A stretch of DNA of 64,000 bases. Source: Anthoceros angustus (lineage: Eukaryota; Streptophyta; Anthocerotopsida; Anthocerotales; Anthocerotaceae). The notes beneath the pieces are model-generated. The model was given only the letters and a program-made list of their open reading frames with translations. It searched no databases and was not told where the DNA came from. The stretch spans positions 62,001 through 126,000 of the forward strand of contig MU008162.1 of assembly GCA_010909165.1 (NCBI GenBank), written 5' to 3'. This document shows positions 9,648 to 20,590 of this stretch, piece after piece. How positions within the stretch are numbered: position 1 is the stretch's first letter; the number at the start of each line of letters is the position of its first letter. Position numbers and translations under genes: made by a program.

Positions 9648-11855
9648 CTAAGTACTATAGCTGATTTCTGAGACTTTTCTTAGTCCCATATTTCTCATGT
9701 GTTCTTGATGCTTGACGGAGCTGAGTGCCTTCGTAAGCACGTCGGCCGTCATTTGTTCTGTCGGGCAATAAAGAACTATAAACTTGCCTTCATCGACCAC
9801 TTGCCTTATAAAATGGAATTGTACCTCCACGTGCTTTGTTCGTGCATGGAACTTCGGGTTGTAGGTAAGGGCGATAGCACTTTGATTGTCGCAATAAAGT
9901 GGCTTAGGGATCCTTTGTGTTTCACCTAACTCTGAGAGTTGGAGGAGTTGCCAAAGTCCGTCCTTACATGCGTGAGTTAGTGAGCAATATTCAGCCTCTG
10001 TTGAGCTGAGTGCGACAACTTGCTGTCGCTTGCTACTCCAGCTTGTTGCCGTCCCTCCAAGTAAGTATACATAACTACTTGTACTCTTTCTATCATCAAT
10101 ATTGCCGGCCCAGTCGGCATCGCTAAAACCTTCTAGTTGTAGAGGCTCTTCTTGCTTGATATGTGATTGGTAAAGTAACCCTAAGTCCAAGGTTGCCCTT
10201 AGGTATCGAAATACCCTCTTGACTGCTTTCCAACGAGCTTGAGTAGGAGCTGATAAAAATTGAGATAAAGCTCCCACTGTATAGGAGAGATCTGGTCTAG
10301 TGCATACCATAAGATACATAAGACTACCTACGGCTGAAGAGTAAGGAGGAGGAGTAGTATCAGAGGTGTTATCCTGTTGGTCCGGTTCCTTGCTAAGTTT
10401 GAGGTTCATTTCCATAGGCGTAGAGATAGGTTTAGCATCTAACATGTTAAACTTGGTTAAGATCTCTTGAATGTATTTGGATTGATGAATAAGAATACTT
10501 CTAGCATTTCTATCCCTTAGAACCTGAATGCCTAAACAAAAGGAAAGTTCTCTACAAGTGGTCATAGAGAAACGCTTAGCTAGCATAGATCTGGTATTTT
10601 CTAATATTGCCTTAGTGTTAGACATAAGAACTATGTCGTCTACATATACTCCTAAAACAATGAATTCGGTACCTGATCTTTTGATATAGATGTTGCTATC
10701 TGAGTTTAGCCTAGTGAACCCTAGTTCCTTAAGGCTAACATCTAACTTATAATACCATTTCATGGCACTTTGCTTGAGTCCATATAAGGATTTGAGTAAT
10801 AAGCAGGCATTGTATTTTCTCCTATCCTGCACATGTATCCCTTCGGGGATGTCCGTATAAATAGTGTGGTCAAGGTCTCCATACAAGAAAGCCGTCTTGA
10901 TATCAAGTTGCATTAGCTCATAGTCATGGTGAGATGCTAAGGCTAAGAGGATCCTTAGTGAGGTTATTTTGAGTACGGGACTAAAGGTTTCGTCGTAGTC
11001 GAAACCATATTTTTGTGAATATCCCTTAGCTACAAGTCTCGCCTTATACCTTTCTATACTTCCGTCAGCATTTAATTTGATCTTAAATGTCCATTTAGAG
11101 CCTACTAGTTTTCTATCCTTAGGTAGGGAAGTTAAAGTCCAAGTCTTGTTAGCTTCTAGGGATTCTAGTTCTGACCTGATTGCTTGCTTCCAGTGTGCTT
11201 TTTGTGGGCAGGTGATGGCCTCCTGGTAGTTGGCAGGGACGAACTGATCTATAGCTGCATTAAGACAATATGCTATATTGCTCTTAGGATCCTGCCAGTT
11301 AGTAGGAGAGTATCTATTTATCTTACCTGCGTTAGAACGCTGAGAGTGCCTACGTCTAGGCTGGTTGGTGTCAGGTTGATGTTATGGGATGTTCTCATGT
11401 GTGCCCTCATGATACGGATCCGGAGTCTCGTTGACGCCTTGGGTGTTTATTGGTTGGATATCTGGATTATCATGATTAGGAAAATCAAAATATATATTTC
11501 TGCTTGCCTTTGGAGTGCCGGGATAAGGACCATAATTGTTGAGTCGATTATGTGGTCGAAAATCGGTGTTGCTCCCGATCCGGACGATCTGGTGTCGCGG
11601 CTGTGATCCGCGGGGCCACCCGCTGATCCTTGCCGGGATGATCCGGAGCCTCTTTGGGCGTCTGGGCGTGTAGCCGAGGCGGTCCGTGTTCACGCGCGCC
11701 GAATTGTGGGCCGCTCGTGCCACCGCCCGGATTCTGGCGCCGTTACGCGCGGTGAGCTCTCCCCATCTTTGGTGGCCGGGTGCGAACCTCCTTGGTGCGC
11801 TTTGTGGGGCGATGTGATGGAGGCCGCCGAGGGCGTCGTCCTCGTCGCTGACCAT
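9648..11855 (-). pseudogene. Copia reverse transcriptase / RNase H
   Basis: The open part (10913-9648, 421 codons) starts at MQLDIKTAFLYGDL, contains the YVDDIVLMS catalytic motif, and continues into RNase H with GFSDADWAGNIDDRKSTSSY, STEAEYCS, YCDNQSAIAL and HARTKHVEV. Upstream in the same frame, 11330-10914 encodes the RT start (KDRKLVGSKWTFKIK, RYKARLVAKGYSQ, DYDETFSPV). A stop codon near 11382 separates it from linker sequence at 11855-11382. The product would synthesise cDNA and degrade the RNA template in virus-like particles. The frame is intact enough to suggest recent activity of this family. Confidence 0.9.
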
Positions 11856-11866
11856 GCCGAACTCGC

Positions 11867-12070
11867 CTACCCCCCCCTTAGCTCAAGGCCCGGGGCCGCG
11901 GCGGAGGAGGTGAGGGGTGAGGTGGGTCGCATCATGAACATGATTGGTTGAGGTGTGTCCCAGTGAAATAGGGGCCGTGCGTGGGTGCGGTGTGGTGGAG
12001 GTGCGGGTTGGGGCTGAGGCGGGCTGGGTTGTGGTTGTGGTGGGATCCGGCCAGGGACGGAGAAATCCAC
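11867..12070 (-). pseudogene. Proline-rich linker of copia polyprotein
   Basis: The minus strand encodes PQPQPSPPQPQPAPPPH, the low-complexity spacer commonly found between integrase and reverse transcriptase. It is out of frame with its neighbours. Confidence 0.55.
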
Positions 12071-12093
12071 GGAACCATCCTCGTCGTCGCTGT

Positions 12094-12900
12094 CTACAGG
12101 TTGTGAAGCTCCCAGGTCATGGTCGACATATCCTCAAGAAATGTGACATCGCGAGAATGAGTCACCTTGTGGGTTTGAGGGTGTATAATTTTGTAGCCTT
12201 TGATGCCGTCGGTGAAGCCGAGGAACAGGAACTTCTGGGCCTTATTGTCGAGTTTTGTCCTGAGAGCCTTGGGAATGTGGGCATACACAGGAGCTCCGAA
12301 TATCCGTAATGAGGATAAATCGCTTGTTACTGTCGGGCTTCGTATGGGGTGCCACGAGAGGGACAAGGTTAGTGTTCTCGTTGTCATGTAAACAGGTCGC
12401 ATTCGCCATGAGGATTTAGGTAATCGGGCGTGGATGAGCATGGCTAGTCCAGCTTTGTATAGTTCTGTTCATCCATTCTGCGACCCGTTACGAGAGGTGT
12501 GTGGGGTGGTAATCTGTCTGTTGATGCCGTGTTCCTTGCAGAAGTTGGAAAATTGAGTGGAGCCATATTCACCACCTCCATCGGATCTGAGGCAAAGTAA
12601 GGTATCGCCTGTTTGTTTTTCTGACCAGGTCTTGTAGTCCTTGAAGCATGAAAATGCTTGGGCCTTGTTCTTGAGTGTGTAAATGACAGTGAAGCGAGTG
12701 AAGCCGTCGATTACCAGCATAAAGTAGGTGTAGCCGAACAATGATCTGGTGAAGGGCCCGCAGAGGTCAGAATGTACCAGCTGAAGGCGCTTGGTTGCTC
12801 GTGTGTTGGATGCCTGAGGAAAAGGTGATCGATGGCTCTTTCCAAGGGAACAGGCTTCACAAGTGCCGAAGTCCTCTACGTGTGAGAGGGTGAAGTCAGA
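12094..12900 (-). pseudogene. Copia integrase (frameshifted)
   Basis: Segments in gene order: a GKSHRSPF..-type stretch after the zinc-binding region, then HSDLCGPF, YFMLVIDGFTRF, LRSDGGGEYGSTQFSNFCKEHG and TTPHTSRNGSQNG on 12741-12469. A second frame, 12441-12094, carries SLRIFGAPVYAHIPKALRTK, KAQKFLFLGFTDGIKGYKI and a VTFLE motif typical of the C-terminal integrase region. The catalytic core is recognisable (the DGGGEY loop and the following Glu region), but the frame changes between the two parts, so this copy is unlikely to make active integrase. Confidence 0.85.
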
Positions 12901-13034
12901 GCTTGAGTTTTAACATGTCCTTCATTTTCTGATTCATGTGCAGCCGGGCATGCCACAGAACGTCGATTGTGTTGTGCCTCGCGGATAGAGATGAGGGTGG
13001 CTAACCCGAGATGGTATAAGTCGTCATTTTAAGG

Positions 13035-14084
13035 TCACCGTGGCGATCGTGTCGCCTTGTGGTGTTTCAATGACACAATGGCCGCCCAAAGCGTAGAAAG
13101 GTACCACTTGATCAACCTTCGAATCGAGAAGAGATTTTGGTGAGGCTGTACTAGAAGGACATCCGAAATCTGCGAGGTTGAGTTGGGTTGGACATTGAGG
13201 TCTACCGATCCAAGCCCAAGTATGTGGTGTTTAGAATTGTCACCAAGGCTGACAAAATTCGGCTGTGCTGTAGGTGTTATTTTAGTGAAGTATTCCCTGT
13301 GGGGAGTCATATGTTGGGAGGCTCCGGAGTCAATATACCAGGCATGTTCGCCTTGGGCAGATAAGTAGGAGGCTACAAGAGCTGAGGGTGTGCTAGCAAG
13401 TTGAGGGTCGTGGTCAATGTGAGCGAGGAAAGCCTTAGAGTGCCTCTGCATGGTTAAGGCCAGTTGGCCAGAATGCTGATTTCTGTAATTGTTAGAAGAT
13501 CCTAACCGCTTACGGCATTCTTCATATGTGTGTCCAGGTATTTTACAATACCCGCAAATTGGCTTCCATGATGGGTTGAAATTGCCTCTGCCGCGGCTGG
13601 GGAATGTACCCCGTCCTCTATTTGTGCCGCGTGGTGCCTCGGAAGGAGCCTCTTCCACGACCTCTGTTCCGCCCTCGTCCTGTGAAGAAAGCACTGCTGG
13701 AGGAGGGCTCCCCAGCTTGAGCAAATACTTTCCGACGGCCTTCCTCTGTAAGCATGGCACTTAAAACCTTGTTGGTGAGGGGTTGAATTCCTGCTCATCG
13801 ACCGACCCACGATTCCTAGAATGTGGATAGCAAATTGCGGCTAGGAGCTCCTCAGGGATGTTGAATCCAAGGGCCTGGAATTTCACGGTCCAGCCTCGAA
13901 ACACCATTGCGTGGTGGTCCACATGGTCGCCCTCTGCCATGCGAAGACTGAGGTAGCTCTTGATAGTGTGTATGGTGTGCATGATGTCATGGGCGTCGTA
14001 GATTTCGTGCAGCTGTTGCCATGCCTCGGCTGCTGTGGCTGTCCCCTCCAGCTGCTGCACGGTGCCTTGCTTCATGCTTTGCAT
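13035..14084 (-). pseudogene. Copia gag with zinc knuckle and aspartic protease, copy 1
   Basis: 14084-13761 encodes capsid-like sequence (WQQLHEIYDAHDIMHTIHTI, SYLSLRMAEGDHV, LGFNIPEELL). 13760-13035 carries a Gly/Arg-rich segment, the CCHC knuckle CGYCKIPGHTYEEC and the protease motif WYIDSGASQHMT. The two frames are offset near 13760. This is the best-preserved of three gag modules. Products would package element RNA and process the polyprotein. Confidence 0.85.
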
Positions 14085-15960
14085 GAGAACATTTTTGGCT
14101 TGTTGGTTGTAGTCCTCCCATTCTTCTTTCTCCTTCTGTGTGCCAACTGCAGGGCAAGCTATGGGGGCTGGGGGTGTGCCAACCCCACCAACGTAGCCCC
14201 ATAGCTTTCGCTCTTTAAGGATATTGGTGATCCGAAATTTCCAAGTGGGGAAATTATGTTGCTGGCCGTCAAACTTGTCCTCCTTGGGCGAGATAAGCGA
14301 GGGAGGCTACAAGAGAGGTGTGCTAGCAAGTTGAGGGTCGTGGTCAATGTGAGCGAGGAAAGCCTTAGAGTGCCTCTGCATGGTTAAGACCAGTTGGCCA
14401 GAATGCTGATTTCTGTAATTGTTAGAAGATCCTAACTGCTTACGGCATTCTTCATATGTGTGTCCAGGTATTTTACAATACCCGCAAATTGGCTTCCATG
14501 ATGGGTTGAAATTGCCTCTGGTGGGAATGTACCGTCCTCTATTTGTGCAGCGTGGTGCCTCGGAAGGAGCCTCTTCCACGACCTCTGTTCGCCCTCTCAC
14601 CTGTGAAAGCACTGGAGGAGGGCTCCCGCTGAGCAAATACTTTCCGACGGCCTTCCTCTGTAAGCATGGCACTTAAAACCTTGTTGACTGTGAGGGGTTG
14701 AATTCCCTGTAAGCTCTGTACGACACTGACCCACGATTCCGGTAATGTGGATAGCAAATTGCGGCTAGGAGCTCCTCAGGGATGTTGAATCCAAGGGCCT
14801 GGAATTTCACGGTCCAGCCTCGAAACACCATTGCGTGGTGGTCCACATGGTCGCCCTCTGCCATGCGAAGACTGAGGTAGCTCTTGATAGTGTGTATGGT
14901 GTGCATGATGTCATGGGCGTCGTAGATTTCGTCATTGTTGCCATGCCTCGGCTGGCTGTATCCCCTCAGTGCAGATTTGCCTTGCTTCATGCTTTGCATG
15001 AGAACATTTTTGGCTTGTTGGTTGTAGTCCTCCCATTCTTCTTTCTCCTTCTGGTGTTAATCATATGTTGGGAGGCTCGGTCAATATACGGCATGTTGTG
15101 TAAGCGAGGAGGCTACAAGAGGCAGGTGTGCTAGCAAGTTGAGGGTCGTGGTCAATGTGAGGAAAGCCTTAGAGTGCCTCTGCATGGTTAAGGCGATTGG
15201 CGAATGCTGATTTGTAATTGTTAGAAGATCCCTAATCTTACGGCATTCTTCATATGTGTGTCCGTATTTTACAATACCAAATTCATGATGGGTTGAAATT
15301 GCCTCTGCGGTGGGAATGTACCCGTCCTCTATTTGTGCAGCGTGGTGCCTCGGAAGGAGCCTCTTCCACGACCTCTGTTGCCTCGTCCTGAAGAAAAGCT
15401 TCTTTGGAGGAGGGCTCCCGCTGAGCAAATACTTTCCGACCTTCCTCTGTAAGCATGGCACTTAAAACCTTGTTGGTGAGGGGTTGAATTCCTGTAAGCT
15501 CACTCTGCCCACGATTCCGGTAATGTGGATAGCGTGCGGCTAGGAGCTCCTCGGGGATGTTGAATCCAAGGGCCTGGAATTTCACGGTCCACCTCGAAAC
15601 ACCATTGCGTGGTGGTCACATGGTCGCCCTCTGCACGAGGCGGAGTAGCTCTTGATAGTGTGTATGGTGTGCATGATGTCATGGGCGTCGTAGATTTCGT
15701 CATTGTTGCCATGCACCTCACTGTTGTCCCCTCAATTTCTTTGCGGTGCCTTGCTTCATGCTTTGCATGAGAACATTTTAACTTGTTGGTTGTAGTCCTC
15801 CCATTCTTCTTTCTCCTTACGTGCCTTAGCTGAGGGCAGCTATGGTGGGGTGTGCCAACCCCACCAACGAGCCCCATAGCTTCCTTTAAGGATATTGGTG
15901 ATCCGAAATTTCTGGGAAATTATGTTGCTGTCACAAACTTGTCCTCCTTGGACAGGGAGA
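13300..15960. repeat. Tandem triplication of the gag module
   Basis: The same gag to zinc-knuckle segment occurs three times in direct orientation: about 13300-14280, 14281-15060 and 15061-15960. The marker gtgctagcaagttgagggtcg appears near 13391, 14322 and 15128. Copies 2 and 3 lack progressively more 2-6 base pieces and have broken frames. The joint at 14281 shares ccttgggc with 13351; the joint near 15060 shares tcatatgttgggaggctc with 13307. Confidence 0.85.
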
Positions 15961-16589
15961 GGTGGAGGTTGACATCTTGTGTATGTTTAGTCTCTAAACG
16001 CTAAATACTGTGTTTCTGAGTAGGGTAGATATTTCTATCTGCATGGTGATCAGGACTCTATATGTTCTTTGAGGCAATTTAATGTGTGCGTGTGGTTAGT
16101 CCAGCTTTGTTAATTTCTCTATCACGGAATTGTGGAGGTTTGTGATTTCTTCAGCAGGTGGGAGCGTGAAGAAACCGTGCTGGCGACTTAAGGACCCTAA
16201 GGAGGATGTGACCTGTTCCTTGACGGCTGCGTGAGAGATAGGAGCGATTACGTCCAGTGTGGAGCAGATTTCTCTTTTCATGGTTGCTGAAAGAGAAAGG
16301 AAACCTGGATATAGGACAGGTCATATTCTGTGCGGTCAAGGTATCCCCTTAACAGCAATTCTTCCCCTATTAGAAGCAGGATGCCAGAAACTCTAGTCCA
16401 TGCGTAGATTAGTACATCTTCATGAGCCTCTCTTAAGAATCTTTGTTCTCTATGGAATCGTAGAGATTCCAAAATCTGGGCATCCCTATTTGCCCGTTTG
16501 AGTTGGCGTTGCTTTTTCTTAGAACCTGGCATGTTAGAGAGGGTTATTCTTCATGATTCTAGGACACGGCTAGCAGACATGTTGTGGCG
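15961..16589 (-). other. Copia 5' leader / gag start
   Basis: In element orientation this lies between the primer-binding site and gag. A frame at 16532-16278 (MPGSKKKQRQLKRANRDAQ...) starts with a basic stretch and continues in another frame (16281-16096), plausibly the gag N-terminus. No other feature. Confidence 0.5.
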
Positions 16590-16604
16590 CCTGCTCTGAT
16601 ACCA
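16590..16604 (-). promoter_or_regulatory. Primer-binding site (initiator tRNA-Met)
   Basis: TGGTATCAGAGCAGG on the minus strand abuts the inner edge of the LTR; TGGTATCAGAGC is the canonical plant copia primer-binding site. Confidence 0.92.
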
Positions 16605-16810
16605 TGTTGCGGTCACATGGACCGGGCACAGGATGTGTGAGACATATTGGATTGATTAGCAATGAGGAGCAATGTACATGATGTATGTCGGGTCGCCCAA
16701 ACGCCGCCTTTTTGTAACTGCTCGGTGATGCCTGCTCTATAACGCTTGAGAATCAAAATCATAAAGAATCAAACGCGTGCCTAAGGCGATGCTACTACTT
16801 TAACGACCTC
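16605..16810 (-). repeat. 5' LTR of the copia element
   Basis: Matches the LTR at 9390-9604 with many small indels. Its outer end reads taacgacctc instead of the expected taaca, so a few filler bases sit between the LTR end and the target duplication at 16811-16815. About 206 bp. Confidence 0.85.
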
Positions 16811-17186
16811 GCCTCGGCTTCCTACCGCTCACGATGACACGACATCAGCAAAAACTGGCAAGCTTTCATCCATTTCAATTTGGAGCACGTGCTTGAACAC
16901 CAATTACCTCGTTGCACACAGCTCCAGGGAGTTGTAACATGGACTTTCAATCATGGGATCCCGGGACACCTTCTTCATGGACTTTCGAAGCACAAAAGTC
17001 CCAGGGTCAAGCTGCGACTAGACGTTTTCTGCTCAGCGCTGCTGGATTCATACAATCACAGCGTGGCTCAGAAGCAATCTAACGAGCTCAGTTAAAACGA
17101 AGCTGAACCTTCAGGTTTACTTGGCACAGGCCCTTGTAGACATTGCCTTGGTAGAACAGTCGTATCTGCATCAACAACGGGTAGAC

Positions 17187-18297
17187 CTGCAGGAGCAAAG
17201 ATTGTTATAGTTGGTGCAACAGTACAGACGTGCAGCAGGGTGGTGTGAGGATGAGCAAGCACACGGACCTCCTTATCATCTTCCTTCATTTCTAGTTTCC
17301 TGCCCTGGAAAATGCTACAAGGGCATGCCCTACCAATTTCTTCAGCCGCATAGCCAGCGCCATCTCGTAATCCCGACAATCAAGAGCTCGAACGAGCTAA
17401 TCCCCGCCTTACGGTGATGATCCCATCGAATGCATGTCCCTCACCTCGCAAGCGGTGTCCTCTATATCAATTACAGTCACCTTCGACCAGTCCAGTGGAA
17501 CTCGGGTATTTCTAGATGCCACCAGCTGAAATCTGCACAAGAAACCCGATGAGGTACTTCATGTTTGCGACAGGAAGACATCAAGTCTGTTTCCACCTGC
17601 CATCTAGTACCTAGCTATGCGCTTCGACAAGGTTGGCTGTCAAGAAATCATCTCTAACTTGGACACACTGTGACTCATGCTCCAAGCTTGTTGAAAGCCC
17701 ACAACATTTCACCCGCACCTGCTCCTGGTGTCGTCTAAGAATCTTTGACACAGAAACATTTCACAGTAAACCATGTTTCACCTATGCCTTCTTGCAAGCA
17801 CTCAAGTGAGGAGCCCTGACATCTCTTGGCATGCCTACGTACTCTGGGCCATGACACACTCTTCCAAAAACATCTACGTGCATAGTTTCGTATAAAGTTA
17901 CTAGAGCAATTACTGGCCATCTCTACGCAATGGCAAATGAAGCTTGACAGCCGTGTTTGATGCTTTCACCGTTAGCACTCCGAGATCGTCTATGCTTCTT
18001 CTCACCAATAGGTACAGGTGTTGGAGGCATGGGAACAATCCGCAAGTCCTGCGGCCCATATCCATACCAATAACTGCAAGCAAAACACTGAAGATGAAAT
18101 CTTTCAATGATACCAACAAGCAGAAAGTAAATGGATTGAATCCTTGGGGTCCATACATACCGTGTTGTGACAATGGCTGCATCTAGCTTCAGACAACTTA
18201 CTGCTGAAGTATTGCTGGCCAGCCCTCTACGAGATGCCTTGTAATAATTTGTAGGAGCCTGTGGCAATGCGTTCATGCCTTCTATGAAATCCTGCAC
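17187..18297 (-). pseudogene. Coding-like segments upstream of the RDR exons, identity unclear
   Basis: Several minus-strand stretches look like exons. 18297 to about 18165 reads DFIEGMNALPQAPTNYYKAS, preceded by IPWTRVQ in the upstream sequence. After an apparent intron, about 18115-17925 reads either YWYGYGPQDLRIVPMPPTPV or, in another frame, LGVLTVKASNTAVKLHLPLR. 17379-17190 holds a further 60-residue stretch. They could be the RDR N-terminal region, since order and strand agree, but I do not recognise them and the frames conflict. They may be a separate degraded gene. Confidence 0.35.
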
Positions 18298-18371
18298 TCT
18301 GGTCCAAGGGATGTAAGCTAGCTGTCGTTGTTTGTCTTGGCCAGGACAAGATGGATGCTTGTATGAGGATC

Positions 18372-19361
18372 GCTGCTATTCCAAGTCATTGAAAGAAAAT
18401 TTCCCTCCACCAAGCCTTTGAACTGCAAAAGAACAATGCGCTGCAACCTCATCCATCACTGGAGCACGATCAGTATACGTGCATCCTCCCCAGCCTTAGG
18501 TCTTTCAACTCTTACCGTGTGCCCTGCTTTGAGCAAAGCGCTCTCTCGGCTCTCGTTCTCAACTGAAACGAACGAAGGGCGAGCAGTATCGCCGCGGGAA
18601 TTGCTACGACAATCAAGGCGATGGGAACTTGAATTAGTTTCCCGCCTCCCGGTGTGGCCATGGTTGGCATGGATAAGAGAGAGAGAGGAGTAGGGGAGAG
18701 GAAGGCCATGCTCATGGCATGGCATGTTGGTTCGCTAGGCCGTACCCCGCAGGCGCTAATGGTGTGCTCTTAATGCGAGAACGGAAACCAAAGCACCAAC
18801 TCACCATGGTGAGCATGTCACACCGCAGCGCTCATGCCATCGCTCTCATCCACTCTCCCGTTCGGCATGATGGCATTTCGCGTCGCCGCTATTCCAAGTC
18901 ATTGAAAGAAAATTTCCTCCACCAAGCCTTTGAACTGCAAAGAACAATGCGCGCAACCTCATCCATCAATCGAGCACGATCGTGTCGTGCATCCTCCCAC
19001 TTAGGTCTTTCAACTCTTACCGTGTGCCCGCTTTGAGCAAAGCGCTCTCTCGCTCTCAACCAGAAAAACGAGCGAAGCGACGCGCTGGAATTGCTACGAC
19101 AATCAAGGCGATGGGAACTTGAATTGTTTCCCGCCGCTCCGGTGGCTTCGATGGTTGGCATGGATAAGAGAGAGGAGTAGGGAGAGGAAGGCCATGCTCA
19201 TGGCATGGCATGTTGGTTCGCTAGGCCGTATTTCGCAGCGCTAATGGTGTGCTCTTAATGCGAGAACGGAAACCAAAGCACCAACTCACCATGGTGAGCA
19301 TGTCACCGCTCGCCATCGCTCTCATCCACTCTCCTTGCATGATGGCATTTCGGCGCTGTCG
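18372..19361. repeat. Tandem duplication at the left edge of the Mutator-like element
   Basis: 18372-18884 and 18885-19361 are direct copies sharing gctattccaagtcattgaaa, tcttaccgtgtgcc, ggcatggcatgttggttcgc and ccaactcaccatggtgagca. The unit joins about 350 bp of flank to the first part of the terminal inverted repeat. On the minus strand the flank encodes a hydrophobic stretch (LIQVPIALIVVAIPAAILLA) after a Met, in both copies; I cannot assign it. Confidence 0.75.
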
Positions 19362-19480
19362 CTTCACTAACCCTAATGTAATGTATAATATAGCTATACC
19401 ATATGTACTTTATATTGTACCCATATGTCTACATATTCTGAACCCGCCTTTAGTTTGAAGAAGTGCAAACTCAGTGCCCT
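19216..19480 (+). repeat. MULE left terminal inverted repeat (inner copy)
   Basis: GTTCGCTAGGCCG... through gctcttaatgcgagaacgg, ccaactcaccatggtgagca, gcttcactaaccctaatg and gtttgaagaagtgcaaact. The same sequence occurs inverted at 25530-25857 and 27600-27888. Confidence 0.85.
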
Positions 19481-19499
19481 ATCCAGCGCTCGCGAGGCC

Positions 19500-20590
19500 A
19501 GCTCAGAGCCGTGGCAACAAAGCAGAAGACAATCCCGTAGATTTTATGGATGAATCAATTCCGAGAAGGCCTGTGGGTGCCCCCATCCTGCCTCAACCTT
19601 GCCCTTTTGAAGTGCAGAATCCGGGTCCCGGTCCTTTCTGTAAGGAGACATTGAATTGGAAGGATTGTGAGCATCTTGTCCGGCAGACGGTGACTCGTGT
19701 GAAATGTTGCTACATTCCCTGGACGAGGTACCCAGATTTCATTGCTGGCGAAGAGAAGTCGACATTCTTCCCCACCAAATTGTGGAGGGCCAATGTTTGG
19801 ACCAGATCTGGTGTGAGGCAAAGAGGAATTTCATCTACCAGTCGTCGGCACTACATCAAGTTTGCCTGTGCTTATGGCTACCGAAAGCAAACTCCTCTGG
19901 ATTCTGCAGTTTGTGCGGACATCACTAACAAGCGAAGTTAGGCAAAGGGAGCGCTCCAAGATTGCTGTGGAGAAAGCAAGAAACGTGGTGCCGCTTTTGT
20001 TGTTTGTAACACGAAGAGATGTTTCGAGGTTCTTTGAGACTACATCAAAGGAGCACATTAATTCAACGGGAGAGTATTGTCATGGTTTCCTAGCGAGTGA
20101 TTCAGCTTCAAATTGTACCCTTGCTCCTTACTTGTCCACAGCTAAGAAGGAGTGGGTGAAGTATAAGTTGCTACGTAAGACGACTGCTTTTTAGATCCTA
20201 ATTGACCATGAGTCTGAGTTGTTTTTAAGAATCCATCGTGATGTGCAAGCAATCCTTGAGCGGGATGATTTTTTGCTGCCTAGAGACATAAGGAATTTGC
20301 AGGCAGAGTTGGACTCCAGGGTGTGGCGATTCCATGTAAACGATGAGGTGAGTGTCAAGGTGTGGATGGATGTCCATAGGGAGGAGGTGTTTTTCCTTTC
20401 TTGGGAGAAGAAACGACATGCCAAGGATTTTATGTTAGGCATCCAAAGCAGTTTTCGATTCTGGTCCATATTGCGTTGGGGTCACAAGTCGTTGATATCT
20501 ATGGATGCCATATTTGGCACCAATAAGTGGAAGTTCCGGTATTCACTCTTGGTTTTTACGATCATTTTAACGATCCTGTCGCTTCACTAA
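19500..20590 (+). pseudogene. MULE transposase N-terminal part, copy 1
   Basis: Frames switch several times. Recognisable segments: MDESIPRRP, CCYIPWTRYPDFIAGEE, a VNDEVSVKVWMDVHREEVFF region and KSLISMDAIFGTNKWKF, which contains the first catalytic Asp of the MULE DDE transposase (SMDAxFGTNK). The copy stops at about 20577, where the TIR-internal sequence gtcgcttcactaaccc starts again. Confidence 0.7.

Larger units (their letters stand above)
9390..16810 (-). mobile_element. Ty1/copia LTR retrotransposon inserted in an RDR exon
   Basis: The element reads right to left: LTR (16810-16605), tRNA-Met primer-binding site, leader, gag with zinc knuckle, aspartic protease, integrase, reverse transcriptase and RNase H, polypurine tract, LTR (9604-9390). 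Integrase before reverse transcriptase is the copia order. LTRs are about 206-215 bp. The RT/RNase H part is open over 421 codons, the gag-protease part over 241; the integrase and the Pro-rich linker contain frameshifts or stops, so the element as given is not autonomous. The gag region is present about three times. A 5-bp target duplication GCCTC flanks the insertion. Confidence 0.92.
7908..17186 (-). pseudogene. RNA-dependent RNA polymerase, RDR3/4/5 (gamma) type, split by a copia element
   Basis: Recognised exons in gene order: about 17186-17110, 17011-16908, 16821-16811 joined across the retroelement to 9384-9281, 9177-8957, 8891-8666, 8566 to about 8420, then pieces to about 7920. Signatures include QIRLFYQG...YKG, LRKSMKKV, NSLEL, PLPGSYMLKGCPDPTG, VYRYPGLHNGDPHVFQA, KGPRSVVDEMAGG and the catalytic DMDGD loop, followed by NPE. 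These match land-plant RDR3/4/5 proteins, which copy RNA into double-stranded RNA; roles of this clade are poorly known. Phases agree through 8566 once the element and one copy of its 5-bp target duplication are removed. Downstream, in-frame stops at 8444-8446 and 8267-8269 interrupt otherwise recognisable sequence (KKILKLADLSYKAVDADKSG; SRSPVGQIFDLV). These breaks could be real or sequencing errors. The N-terminus is unresolved. Confidence 0.8.

Noticed and set aside
11184-12309. Plus-strand frames of 80-140 codons
   Set aside because: They lie antisense to copia pol, whose minus-strand motifs are clear.
16806-16815. Target duplication of the copia element as CCTC or GAGG (4 bp)
   Set aside because: Only the 5-bp GCCTC choice restores the RDR frame and splice phase.
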